From NCBI GenBank assembly GCA_009779515.1, contig WREE01000129.1, positions 1 to 5,785 of the forward strand: a DNA stretch of 5,785 nt. The letters are read 5' to 3'. The position numbers and the translations under genes were made by a program. Origin of the DNA: Symbiobacteriaceae bacterium. GTDB taxonomy: Bacteria; Bacillota; JAAYKD01; WRDA01. The notes beneath the pieces were generated by a model. It was given only the letters and a program-made list of their open reading frames with translations. It searched no databases and was not told the DNA's origin. Within the stretch, counting starts at the first letter, position 1. Each line of letters begins with the position of its first letter. Positions 1-5,660 of the stretch are shown in pieces.

Positions 1-690
1 GCCGTAACCCTTTTGGAGAGTATCCAGGGGTCTATCTTCGTTAAGGGAGGTATCTCCGGTAACTCCAAAGCTCAGGTCAAAGCTGCCCACGATATCTTCA
101 CGAAGTTTGTCCTGGATTCCAACTTGGAGTGTGGCGGGAAAATCAACATCGGTTTCTTCTCGCGCAACTCTTACCTTAAGGCTGATGAACTGGTGGTGGA
201 ATCCTCCCGAGGGCGCATTCAGGGGGGACGTGCCGATATCGGCATTTTGGTTACGGCCAACGAGTTGGGATCGGAAATGGAAGCCCGCACGGAGATATAT
301 CTGGTAGGCTTTAAGCGCTACCAGCTGGAGAAGCGCCTGGAAGAAGTTAATGCTGAACGGGAAGAACAGCGCAAGCAGCTGGAACTCAACCGCGGCAACC
401 TCAGCCTTATCGGCAATCGCCGCGACATCGATCCCTCCACCCGTGGGAAACTGAGTAACGCTATCCGGGAGCGAATGGTTCAAACTCAGTTACGCATGAA
501 GGTTATCGATAACGAGCTGAAAAATTTACAACGCTATTTACGCCTCCCCAACGAAGGGGAGATCCGCATCCGACGCATTAACCCTAACTGCTTCCTCAGT
601 CATAACGGTTTAGGTTACGAAATACGGGAGCGCCAGTTTGGCAAACGCTATTACGCCGAAAACGGAGCTCTCCACGATAAACAGATGTAA
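1..690 (+). CDS. DUF342/FapA-family protein, C-terminal part (gene starts before the window)
   Basis: The frame is open from base 1, so the 5' end is missing; the TTG at 13 is an internal Leu codon, not a supported start. The visible 229 residues have the layout of the DUF342 (flagellar assembly protein A-like) C-terminal half. Residues 1-100 are glycine-punctuated short strands typical of a beta-helix (VKGGISG, ECGGKINIGFF, GRIQGGRADIG). Residues 105-130 and 150-180 are charged, Leu-rich helices likely to form a coiled-coil hairpin. A short beta tail follows (GEIRIRRINPNC, then GLGYEIRERQFG). Family members have been linked to flagellar assembly or polymer-related functions, but the biochemical role is poorly defined. 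No flagellar gene is visible here, so a flagellar role should not be assumed. The next gene begins 15 bp downstream, suggesting co-transcription. Confidence 0.8.
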   Translation, partial: AVTLLESIQGSIFVKGGISGNSKAQVKAAHDIFTKFVLDSNLECGGKINIGFFSRNSYLKADELVVESSRGRIQGGRADIGILVTANELGSEMEARTEIYLVGFKRYQLEKRLEEVNAEREEQRKQLELNRGNLSLIGNRRDIDPSTRGKLSNAIRERMVQTQLRMKVIDNELKNLQRYLRLPNEGEIRIRRINPNCFLSHNGLGYEIRERQFGKRYYAENGALHDKQM

Positions 691-705
691 GAACGGGGAA
701 GATAT

Positions 706-1785
706 ATGCGTTACCCCAGGCGACTCTACCGTTTAAACAGTGAAGGAGAGCTGCAGGAGCCCAGCGAAGCAGTTTGCGCTATGTGGCTCTGGGTGGAGCG
801 CTTCCAAAACGAATACGCCCACCGAAACCGCTCCCCCCAGACCATTATCGAATACGGTTACGACCTGGCTGCTCTTCTGGCTTACCTGGAAGCAGCCCAG
901 GTTCTTTCCTTGCCAGAAGTTACCAGTCGCGTCCTCAGAGATTATTTGGACGATATGCGTTTGCGGGAGCAAATTTCAGCTGTGACTTTAAACCGGCGCC
1001 TCTCCTGTATCCGCTCCTTCTTTAAGTATTTAGTCGAGGAAAAGGTTATCCCCCACGATCCTGCGCGAGATATCCGCAAAGCCATAGAGCGCCGCCCGGC
1101 TGCACACACCTACCTGCTAGCCGACGAAGCCAGGCAACTCATGGAGGTTATCGATAGCCAACACCGCTTTGCCCGCCGCGACAAAGCCATTATTGCCTTG
1201 ATGCTCTTCTGCGGTTTACGCGTCTCCGAAGTGGCAACTTTAGATATTGCCGACATTCGCTTTCGCGAACAGGTGCTGGTAGTACGAGGCAAAGGGAACC
1301 GGGTGCGGGAGCTTCCTCTCGATAGCTATATCTTGGATCTCCTGGAGCTCCACCTTGAGGTACGGAACACCCCCCTGACCAGGAAACAGCCTCCCCCCGG
1401 CAACACTACACCTATGGAGGCCGCCCGACGTCAGCTCCATGCCGGGAAAAGCTCCAGCGGAGCTTTGTTCCTCTCGACACGCCGCACGCGCATTACTCCT
1501 AGGGCTATCCGCATGTTGGTGGAAAAGTATATTCAAGCCGTCGATTTGGACAGCCCCAAGAATATATCCCCTCACAAATTGCGCCACACTTTTGCTACCT
1601 TACTTTACCTAAACGGTGCCGACCTCAACGTCTTGCGAGAGCTCCTAGGGCATACTAGCCTTTCCACCACCCAAATCTATACCGCAGTAGACCAAGACCA
1701 TCGCCGTAACGCCATGGCAGCCCACCCTTTGCTGCCGGAAGGGGAAAGTCCCACCGGATACCAGCCTGGAAAAAGAAAAATATAA
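706..1785 (+). CDS. Xer-type site-specific tyrosine recombinase (integrase)
   Basis: A 359-residue tyrosine recombinase that would cut and rejoin DNA through a 3'-phosphotyrosine. Residues 24-112 form the SAM-like core-binding domain (SPQTIIEYGYDLAALLAYL; TLNRRLSCIRSFFKYLV). The catalytic domain follows with every key residue present: R172 in GLRVSE, K196 in RGKGNR, H290 and R293 in HKLRHTFA, H316 in LLGHTSL and nucleophile Y325 in TQIYTAV. Overall it resembles XerC/XerD, but it is longer than the usual roughly 300 residues: about 25 extra N-terminal residues, about 22 extra between K196 and H290 (a Pro/Arg-rich stretch around 220-250), and a tail of about 25. The ATG at 706 is preceded by GGGGAAG at 695-701. 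No dif-like or attachment site was recognised nearby. It could be a housekeeping Xer protein or a paralogue with another role. Confidence 0.93.
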   Translation: MRYPRRLYRLNSEGELQEPSEAVCAMWLWVERFQNEYAHRNRSPQTIIEYGYDLAALLAYLEAAQVLSLPEVTSRVLRDYLDDMRLREQISAVTLNRRLSCIRSFFKYLVEEKVIPHDPARDIRKAIERRPAAHTYLLADEARQLMEVIDSQHRFARRDKAIIALMLFCGLRVSEVATLDIADIRFREQVLVVRGKGNRVRELPLDSYILDLLELHLEVRNTPLTRKQPPPGNTTPMEAARRQLHAGKSSSGALFLSTRRTRITPRAIRMLVEKYIQAVDLDSPKNISPHKLRHTFATLLYLNGADLNVLRELLGHTSLSTTQIYTAVDQDHRRNAMAAHPLLPEGESPTGYQPGKRKI

Positions 1786-1815
1786 CCCCACCCCTTAGAC
1801 GATAGGAGATACAAC

Positions 1816-2799
1816 ATGCTTTTTTCCCAACAACCTCGTGTCCGTCTGCTGCCAGAGGTAATCACTCCTTTAGAAAAGCTATCTCGCTTGGGAGCGGCCT
1901 GGGGACACCAGGAACTATATATAAAAAGAGACGATGTTATGCCTCTAGGGATGGGAGGCAACAAGGTGCGCAGCTGCGAGTTCTGGTTTGGGGAAGCTTT
2001 AGCAGCCAACGCCGACCTCATTTTAGTAGCAGGCGGGCTCCCCTCCAATCAATGCCGCCTGGTAGCTGCTACTGCTTGTAAACTGGGCTTGGAATGCCAT
2101 ATCCTGCATAACGCCGAGGAACCTGCCACCCGCAGCGGCAACCAGCTTCTCAACCAGCTTATGGGGGTAAAGCAGCTCTTTTTAGGTCTCATGGACGAAG
2201 AGAAACGGGGAGCCGCCCTAGCCGACTATGCCGCATCCCAGCGCACTTTAGGACGCCACCCTTACATCGTAGGCGATCCCGTGGTCGGAGCTTTAGGTTA
2301 TGTTAACGCCGCTTTAGAGATTCACGCCCAAAGCGAACTAAAAGGCTATAATATCAGCCATATCTTCATCGCCGGCTCCATGGGTCCCACCGAAGCCGGC
2401 CTCTTATGGGGCGCGGCTCTCCTGGGGAACGCTTTTACCGTCCACACTCCCAGCGTGGAATACCCTACCCTCAAGCTCCGGGAACTTATCAGCGGTATCT
2501 GCCTGGGCATTTCCGCTAAGCTGGGTTTTACCCCTGCTGTCGATCCTTTGTCCCGCCTCGTAGCATGGGATAGCTTTTTAGGCGAAGGCTACGATATACC
2601 CACCCCCGAGAGTATTGCCGCTGTGTATCAGCTGGCATCCCTGGAAGGGGTCTTCATCGAAACCACATATAATGCTAAGCTCTTTGCTGCCGCCAAAGAT
2701 AAAGTTACTGGAGGAGCTTTCTCCCCTGAGGACGGGGTTTGCCTGGTGCATACCGGCGGTCTACCGGCTCTTTTCGCCCAAGGCGACCGATTTAGCTAA
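1816..2799 (+). CDS. PLP-dependent D-cysteine desulfhydrase / ACC deaminase family enzyme
   Basis: A 327-residue, full-length fold-type II PLP enzyme, expected in the cytoplasm. Visible motifs in order: IKRDDVMPLGMGGNKVR with the PLP-binding lysine K50; GGLPSNQCR (residues 73-81), matching the family SNH/SNQ active-site loop; the phosphate-binding loop GSMGPTEAG (187-195), a variant of GSGGT; YDIPTPE (259-265); TTYNAK with Y285; and the C-terminal signature HTGGLPALF (312-320). D-cysteine desulfhydrase releases pyruvate, H2S and ammonia from D-cysteine; ACC deaminase and L-cysteate sulfo-lyase belong to the same family. The sequence does not settle the substrate. The usual DPVYxGK motif is changed to ETTYNAK, so other D-amino acids or beta-substituted amino acids are possible. 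AGGAG at 1804-1808, 7 nt before the ATG, supports the start. It lies 30 bp after the recombinase gene. Confidence 0.88.
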   Translation: MLFSQQPRVRLLPEVITPLEKLSRLGAAWGHQELYIKRDDVMPLGMGGNKVRSCEFWFGEALAANADLILVAGGLPSNQCRLVAATACKLGLECHILHNAEEPATRSGNQLLNQLMGVKQLFLGLMDEEKRGAALADYAASQRTLGRHPYIVGDPVVGALGYVNAALEIHAQSELKGYNISHIFIAGSMGPTEAGLLWGAALLGNAFTVHTPSVEYPTLKLRELISGICLGISAKLGFTPAVDPLSRLVAWDSFLGEGYDIPTPESIAAVYQLASLEGVFIETTYNAKLFAAAKDKVTGGAFSPEDGVCLVHTGGLPALFAQGDRFS

Positions 2800-2842
2800 A
2801 GTAAGACCAAAATATTCCAATTACTACAAGGGGGGATAACTC

Positions 2843-4033
2843 ATGTCCGCAGTTCTTACCGTCAAAACCCTGGGTAGTTTTTCGGTGCGCTTAGGCAACA
2901 CCATGATCTCCAGTGATTCCGCACGTTCGCAAAAAGTATGGCGCATTTTCAAACGCTTAATCACTAACCGCCACAAAACTGTGCCTATTGAGGCTTTAAT
3001 CGAAACCTTGTGGGAAAACGATGAACCTTTGGATCCCCAGAAATCCCTCTACACCCTTATGTCCCGCCTGCGTAAGCTCTTAAATGCTGACGGTGAAGAA
3101 CGCAACTGCATACTCTACCAGCACAACAGTTACCAGTGGAACCCCCAGATCCCCATTAACCTGGATGTGGCGGACTTTGAAAACTTTATCAAACAGGCGG
3201 AGACCTTACATACCGACCAGGAAAAAATGCCCCTGCTCAAGCAGGCGTTGGATCTTTACGATGGAGATTACCTAGCAGAATCTGCCACCGAGATGTGGGT
3301 TATCCCCATTACTAACTACTATAAGCGCTTATACCTTCGCTCGGTTATTGACCTTTGCGATATCTACGATCGCCAGGGGATGATGGACGAAATTATCCAA
3401 CTTTGTGGTCAGGCGCTGGCTAATGAGCCTTTCGAAGAAGGGCTTCACGAACGCCTCATCCGCACCCTCTTTTTAAACGGTGAAACCGCTACCGCTCAGC
3501 AGCATTACCGCCGTTTCATCGACTTAGTCCACCGAGAGTTTGGCGCCGAGCCTTCCGAGGAGTTTCGCGCCCAGTTTCGCGGGTTATGGGAACACGAAGC
3601 CCATCAGTACGATTTAGAAGGTATCAAACGTAAACTGGATGGGGAAATTACCCGCAGTGGTGCCTATTTTTGCACCGCCGATATCTTTAACCAAATTTAT
3701 TTATTCGATAAGCGTGCCGATGAGCGCATGAAGTTTCCCGTCTTTCTGGCTTTGATTACCATACCTATCGACCATATGGATGCCCAGGATTCTGCCGATA
3801 TGCGCTTTTTGAAGGGGGCTATGATCACCCTACGGCAGATTCTCATGCGCACTTTGCGCCGTGGCGATATTGTTTCCCAATACTCTAAGAATCAGTTTTT
3901 GCTAATGCTCTCCGCCTACCACCCCAAGGATGCCGAGACCGCTCTTTCCCGGGTAAAGCGCATGTTCATTAGCGAGTATAAAGATATGGAAGTAGAGTTC
4001 CAATTCTCAGTGGCACAGATCGGTAACATATAA
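2843..4033 (+). CDS. BTAD-type (SARP-like) transcriptional regulator with degenerate GGDEF-like C-terminus
   Basis: A 396-residue three-part protein. Residues 1-103 are an OmpR/PhoB-like winged helix (LTVKTLGSFSVRLG; VPIEALIETLWEND; SLYTLMSRLRKLL). Residues about 107-252 are a bacterial transcriptional activator domain of TPR-like helices (LDVADFENFIKQAE; ALDLYDGDYLAES; EPFEEGLHERLIRTLF; AQQHYRRFIDLVHREFG). This pair is typical of SARP/AfsR-family activators. Residues about 295-396 look like a GGDEF fold: helix MITLRQILMRTLRRGDIVSQY is followed by SKNQFLLML, placed where active diguanylate cyclases have GGDEF. The catalytic signature is absent, so a sensing or dimerisation role is inferred, not c-di-GMP synthesis. 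AAGGGGGG at 2828-2835 lies 7 nt before the ATG. It sits directly upstream of the sortase, which is a plausible but unproven target. Confidence 0.88.
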   Translation: MSAVLTVKTLGSFSVRLGNTMISSDSARSQKVWRIFKRLITNRHKTVPIEALIETLWENDEPLDPQKSLYTLMSRLRKLLNADGEERNCILYQHNSYQWNPQIPINLDVADFENFIKQAETLHTDQEKMPLLKQALDLYDGDYLAESATEMWVIPITNYYKRLYLRSVIDLCDIYDRQGMMDEIIQLCGQALANEPFEEGLHERLIRTLFLNGETATAQQHYRRFIDLVHREFGAEPSEEFRAQFRGLWEHEAHQYDLEGIKRKLDGEITRSGAYFCTADIFNQIYLFDKRADERMKFPVFLALITIPIDHMDAQDSADMRFLKGAMITLRQILMRTLRRGDIVSQYSKNQFLLMLSAYHPKDAETALSRVKRMFISEYKDMEVEFQFSVAQIGNI

Positions 4034-4058
4034 GGCAGGTGGTAACTATTTACCTGCC
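4034..4058 (+). terminator. Stem-loop immediately after the regulator stop codon
   Basis: GGCAGGT (4034-4040) and ACCTGCC (4052-4058) are exact inverted repeats with an 11-nt loop, starting at the base after the TAA. The location suits a transcription terminator or mRNA 3' stabiliser. No T-run follows, so it is not a classical intrinsic terminator and readthrough into the sortase remains possible. Confidence 0.4.
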
Positions 4059-4086
4059 TCGGCTTGGTCTCGAAAAATGTTATCTT

Positions 4087-4180
4087 AGATGGGGCTCCAC
4101 CACACGCACAAATGCGCGGGGACTCCCGGGTTACGGCAGGCAAAGCCCGCCTGCGCTCCCTGGTGCCACGAAAACCTTTT
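4087..4180 (+). repeat. 94-bp direct tandem repeat, copy 1
   Basis: First copy of a G+C-rich unit running from AGATGGGGCTCC to AAAACCTTTT, joined directly to copy 2. It contains an inverted repeat GCAGGC (4136-4141) / GCCTGC (4149-4154) with a 7-nt loop, plus CCCGGG. It differs from copy 2 by G instead of A at 4093, G instead of A at 4114, and one A fewer before CCTTTT. It is open in several frames on both strands, but nothing in those translations looks like a protein. Confidence 0.92.
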
Positions 4181-4275
4181 AGATGGAGCTCCACCACACG
4201 CACAAATACGCGGGGACTCCCGGGTTACGGCAGGCAAAGCCCGCCTGCGCTCCCTGGTGCCACGAAAAACCTTTT
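4181..4275 (+). repeat. 95-bp direct tandem repeat, copy 2
   Basis: Second copy, about 97% identical to the preceding 94 bp (two substitutions and one inserted A). The A at 4187 creates a perfect palindrome TGGAGCTCCA at 4184-4193 that copy 1 lacks. The GCAGGC/GCCTGC stem recurs at 4230-4235/4243-4248. It ends about 20 bp before the sortase ribosome binding site, so if the regulator and sortase share a transcript, both copies lie in the leader of the sortase message. Confidence 0.92.
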
Positions 4276-4295
4276 GGTTTTCAGACTTGGTAGGT

Positions 4296-4301
4296 GGAGG
4301 G
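4296..4301 (+). promoter_or_regulatory. Ribosome binding site that decides the sortase start
   Basis: GGAGGG lies 6 nt before the ATG at 4308 but directly abuts the in-frame ATG at 4302. Spacing therefore favours 4308. The frame is also open back to an ATG at 4089 inside the tandem repeats, but that start would encode repeat-derived peptide and has no comparable site. Confidence 0.65.
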
Positions 4302-4307
4302 ATGCCT

Positions 4308-5126
4308 ATGAGCAGCAACCGCAGTAAGAGTGTCTTGCGCCCACGCCTTCTTTTTCTTTACCTGGTACTCATTACCTCCCTGGCGATAGGGGCTTATAGC
4401 TTCTACAGCCTATACCGCGAGCGCCAAATTACCAACCAGGCTCTCGATTACTACGCCAACTTGGTGATGGCTACCCTGCCGCCGCCTACCGCCCCTCCCA
4501 CCCAAGAAGCCACCGAGGCAGATCCCCCACCTCCCTGGCAACCGCTAGCCGACTTCGCCAAACTCAAGGAAACCATGCCAGACATTATTGCCTGGATCAA
4601 AAGCGCAAACACCATTGTCGATTACCCCGTGGTGCAAACTAAAGACAACGACTTCTATCTGAGCTATTTACCTAACCAAACCTGGAACCCCAGCGGTTCC
4701 ATTTTTATCGATTATCGCAACGCTGCCGATTTTACCTCGAAAAACACGTTGGTTTACGGTCACCATCTACGCAGCGGCGACATGTTTAGCCTCCTGGTTA
4801 ACTACCGTAGCCAGACCTACTACGAAGAACACCCGGTTTTTACTTTGCATACTGCCCACCGCGATTACGACATTGTCCTCTTTGCCGGTTTCCTCATCAG
4901 CCCGGCAGTAGAGGTACCCCCTCTGGAGTTTGCCAACGCTACCGCCTTTTTAGACTATGTCCAAAAGTGTCGGGAGCGCTCCCACTTTACAGCGCCGGTG
5001 GAGGTTACTGCTGAGGATACCCTGGTCACCTTGGTTACCTGCGACTTTGCTATCGACGATGGACGCTATATCCTTATCGGCAAGCTAGTGGTTACCGGAG
5101 AGTTGGCGCAAGCAGTTGGCGAGTAA
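4308..5126 (+). CDS. srtB: Class B sortase (cysteine transpeptidase)
   Basis: A 272-residue membrane-anchored sortase. Residues 1-13 are basic (RSKSVLRPR) and about 14-34 form a hydrophobic segment (LLFLYLVLITSLAIGAY), giving a signal anchor with the catalytic part outside. A Pro-rich linker (about 57-80, PPPTAPPTQ and DPPPPW) leads to the sortase domain. Class B features are the opening PDIIAWIKSANTIVDYPVVQ, the WNPSGSIFIDYRN segment, YGHHLRSGDMF with catalytic H152, and LVTLVTCDFAIDDGRYILIGKL with nucleophile C245 and R253. Such enzymes cleave a sorting motif and attach surface proteins to peptidoglycan or assemble them. No protein with a sorting signal is encoded in the window, so the substrate is unknown. 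The start at 4308 follows from ribosome-site spacing; 4302 is the alternative. The gene is separated from the upstream regulator by a 94-bp tandem duplication. Confidence 0.93.
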   Translation: MSSNRSKSVLRPRLLFLYLVLITSLAIGAYSFYSLYRERQITNQALDYYANLVMATLPPPTAPPTQEATEADPPPPWQPLADFAKLKETMPDIIAWIKSANTIVDYPVVQTKDNDFYLSYLPNQTWNPSGSIFIDYRNAADFTSKNTLVYGHHLRSGDMFSLLVNYRSQTYYEEHPVFTLHTAHRDYDIVLFAGFLISPAVEVPPLEFANATAFLDYVQKCRERSHFTAPVEVTAEDTLVTLVTCDFAIDDGRYILIGKLVVTGELAQAVGE

Positions 5127-5144
5127 GAGCAAATCTCCTGTTTG

Positions 5145-5153
5145 TGCTACAAT
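5145..5153 (+). promoter_or_regulatory. Possible extended -10 promoter element facing the repeat array
   Basis: TGCTACAAT matches the extended -10 pattern (TG, one base, TACAAT), 19 bp after the sortase stop codon. No acceptable -35 hexamer is present at 16-18 bp spacing (AAGAGC at 17 bp). If active, it would transcribe the palindromic array. The match is short and may be chance. Confidence 0.22.
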
Positions 5154-5160
5154 ATTCCCC

Positions 5161-5280
5161 TACGACCACCCCGCCTGTTATTCCCCTCCTTGGAGGGGAA
5201 TACGACCACCCCGCCCTTCGGGCACCCCTCCAAGGAGGGGAATATGACCGCCCCGCCTGTTATTCCCCTCCTTGGAGGGG
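5161..5280. repeat. Three consecutive 38-42 bp palindromic units
   Basis: The units span 5161-5200, 5201-5242 and 5243-5280, each opening with TAYGACCRCCCCGCC. Units 1 and 3 continue with TGTTATT and a TT-type core. Unit 2 continues with a TTC-loop hairpin (GCCC/GGGC) and an AA-type core. The third core is shared with the first 92-bp unit. Confidence 0.88.
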
Positions 5281-5356
5281 TGGCGCGAAGCGCCGGGGTG
5301 GTTGTATGAATAAAACTCCCTTCGTTGTCATTCTGAGCAGGATGAAAATAATAATT
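5265..5356 (+). repeat. 92-bp higher-order repeat, copy 1
   Basis: The order is TT-type core, GGCGC-GAA-GCGCC hairpin (5282-5294), GGGGTGGTTGTATGAATAAA arm, then a TGTCATTCTGAGC-containing segment ending in AATAATAATT. It is followed directly by another core at 5357-5372. It differs from copy 2 at four positions. Confidence 0.9.
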
Positions 5357-5376
5357 CCCCTCCTTGGAGGGGAATA

Positions 5377-5403
5377 GATTGCTTCGCTCCCCTCGCAATG
5401 ACA
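5377..5403. repeat. Fragment of a second interspersed repeat type inside the array
   Basis: The segment runs from GATTGCTTCGCTCC to CCTCGCAATGACA; its reverse complement begins TGTCATTGCGAGGGGAGCG. It has an ATTGC/GCAAT inverted repeat (5378-5382/5395-5399). It is unrelated to the surrounding palindromes and recalls 'TCATTGCGAG…GCAATC' extragenic repeats seen in many bacterial genomes; that recollection is not checked here. It lies in a unique stretch, 5373-5431, separating 92-bp copy 1 from copies 2 and 3. Confidence 0.6.
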
Positions 5404-5460
5404 GACCGGATGATTTCGACGGCGTGATGTTAATGTTGAACGACCACCCCGCCTGTTATT

Positions 5461-5552
5461 CCCCTCCTTGGAGGGGTGGCGCGAAGCGCCGGGGTGGTTG
5501 TATGAATAAAACTCCCTTCACTGTCATTCTGAGTAGGGTGAAAATAATAATT
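5461..5552 (+). repeat. 92-bp higher-order repeat, copy 2
   Basis: Same order of parts as copy 1 and about 96% identical to it, with the hairpin at 5478-5490. It joins copy 3 head-to-tail with no spacer. It is preceded by a CGACCACCCCGCC arm (5441-5453) that forms an imperfect 13-bp inverted repeat with GCCGGGGTGGTTG (5488-5500). Confidence 0.9.
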
Positions 5553-5644
5553 CCCCTCCTTGGAGGGGTGGCGCAAAGCGCCGGGGTGGTTGTATGAGTA
5601 AAACCCCCTTCACTGTCATTCTGAGCAGGGCGAGAATAATAATT
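5553..5644 (+). repeat. 92-bp higher-order repeat, copy 3
   Basis: Tandem to copy 2 and exactly the same length, with about six substitutions. One changes the mini-hairpin loop from GAA to AAA (5570-5582) while leaving the stem intact. It is followed by the diverged core at 5645-5660, where the stem carries a mismatch. Confidence 0.9.
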
Positions 5645-5660
5645 CCCCTCTTTGAAGGGG

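Noticed and set aside
13..15. TTG as a start codon for the first gene
   Set aside because: The frame is open to base 1 and the DUF342 repeat pattern is already under way, so the gene begins before the window.
4064..4086. Promoter for the sortase: TTGGTC (4064-4069) with TATCTT (4081-4086)
   Set aside because: The spacer is only 11 bp, too short for a normal sigma-70-type promoter.
4089..4307. N-terminal extension of the sortase frame to the ATG at 4089
   Set aside because: The added residues only translate the 94-bp tandem repeats, there is no good ribosome site, and the signal anchor expected near a sortase N-terminus begins just after 4308.
3916..4318. Minus-strand ORFs over the end of the regulator gene and the 94-bp repeats
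   Set aside because: They overlap a well-supported gene or consist of repeat translation, with no recognisable domain.
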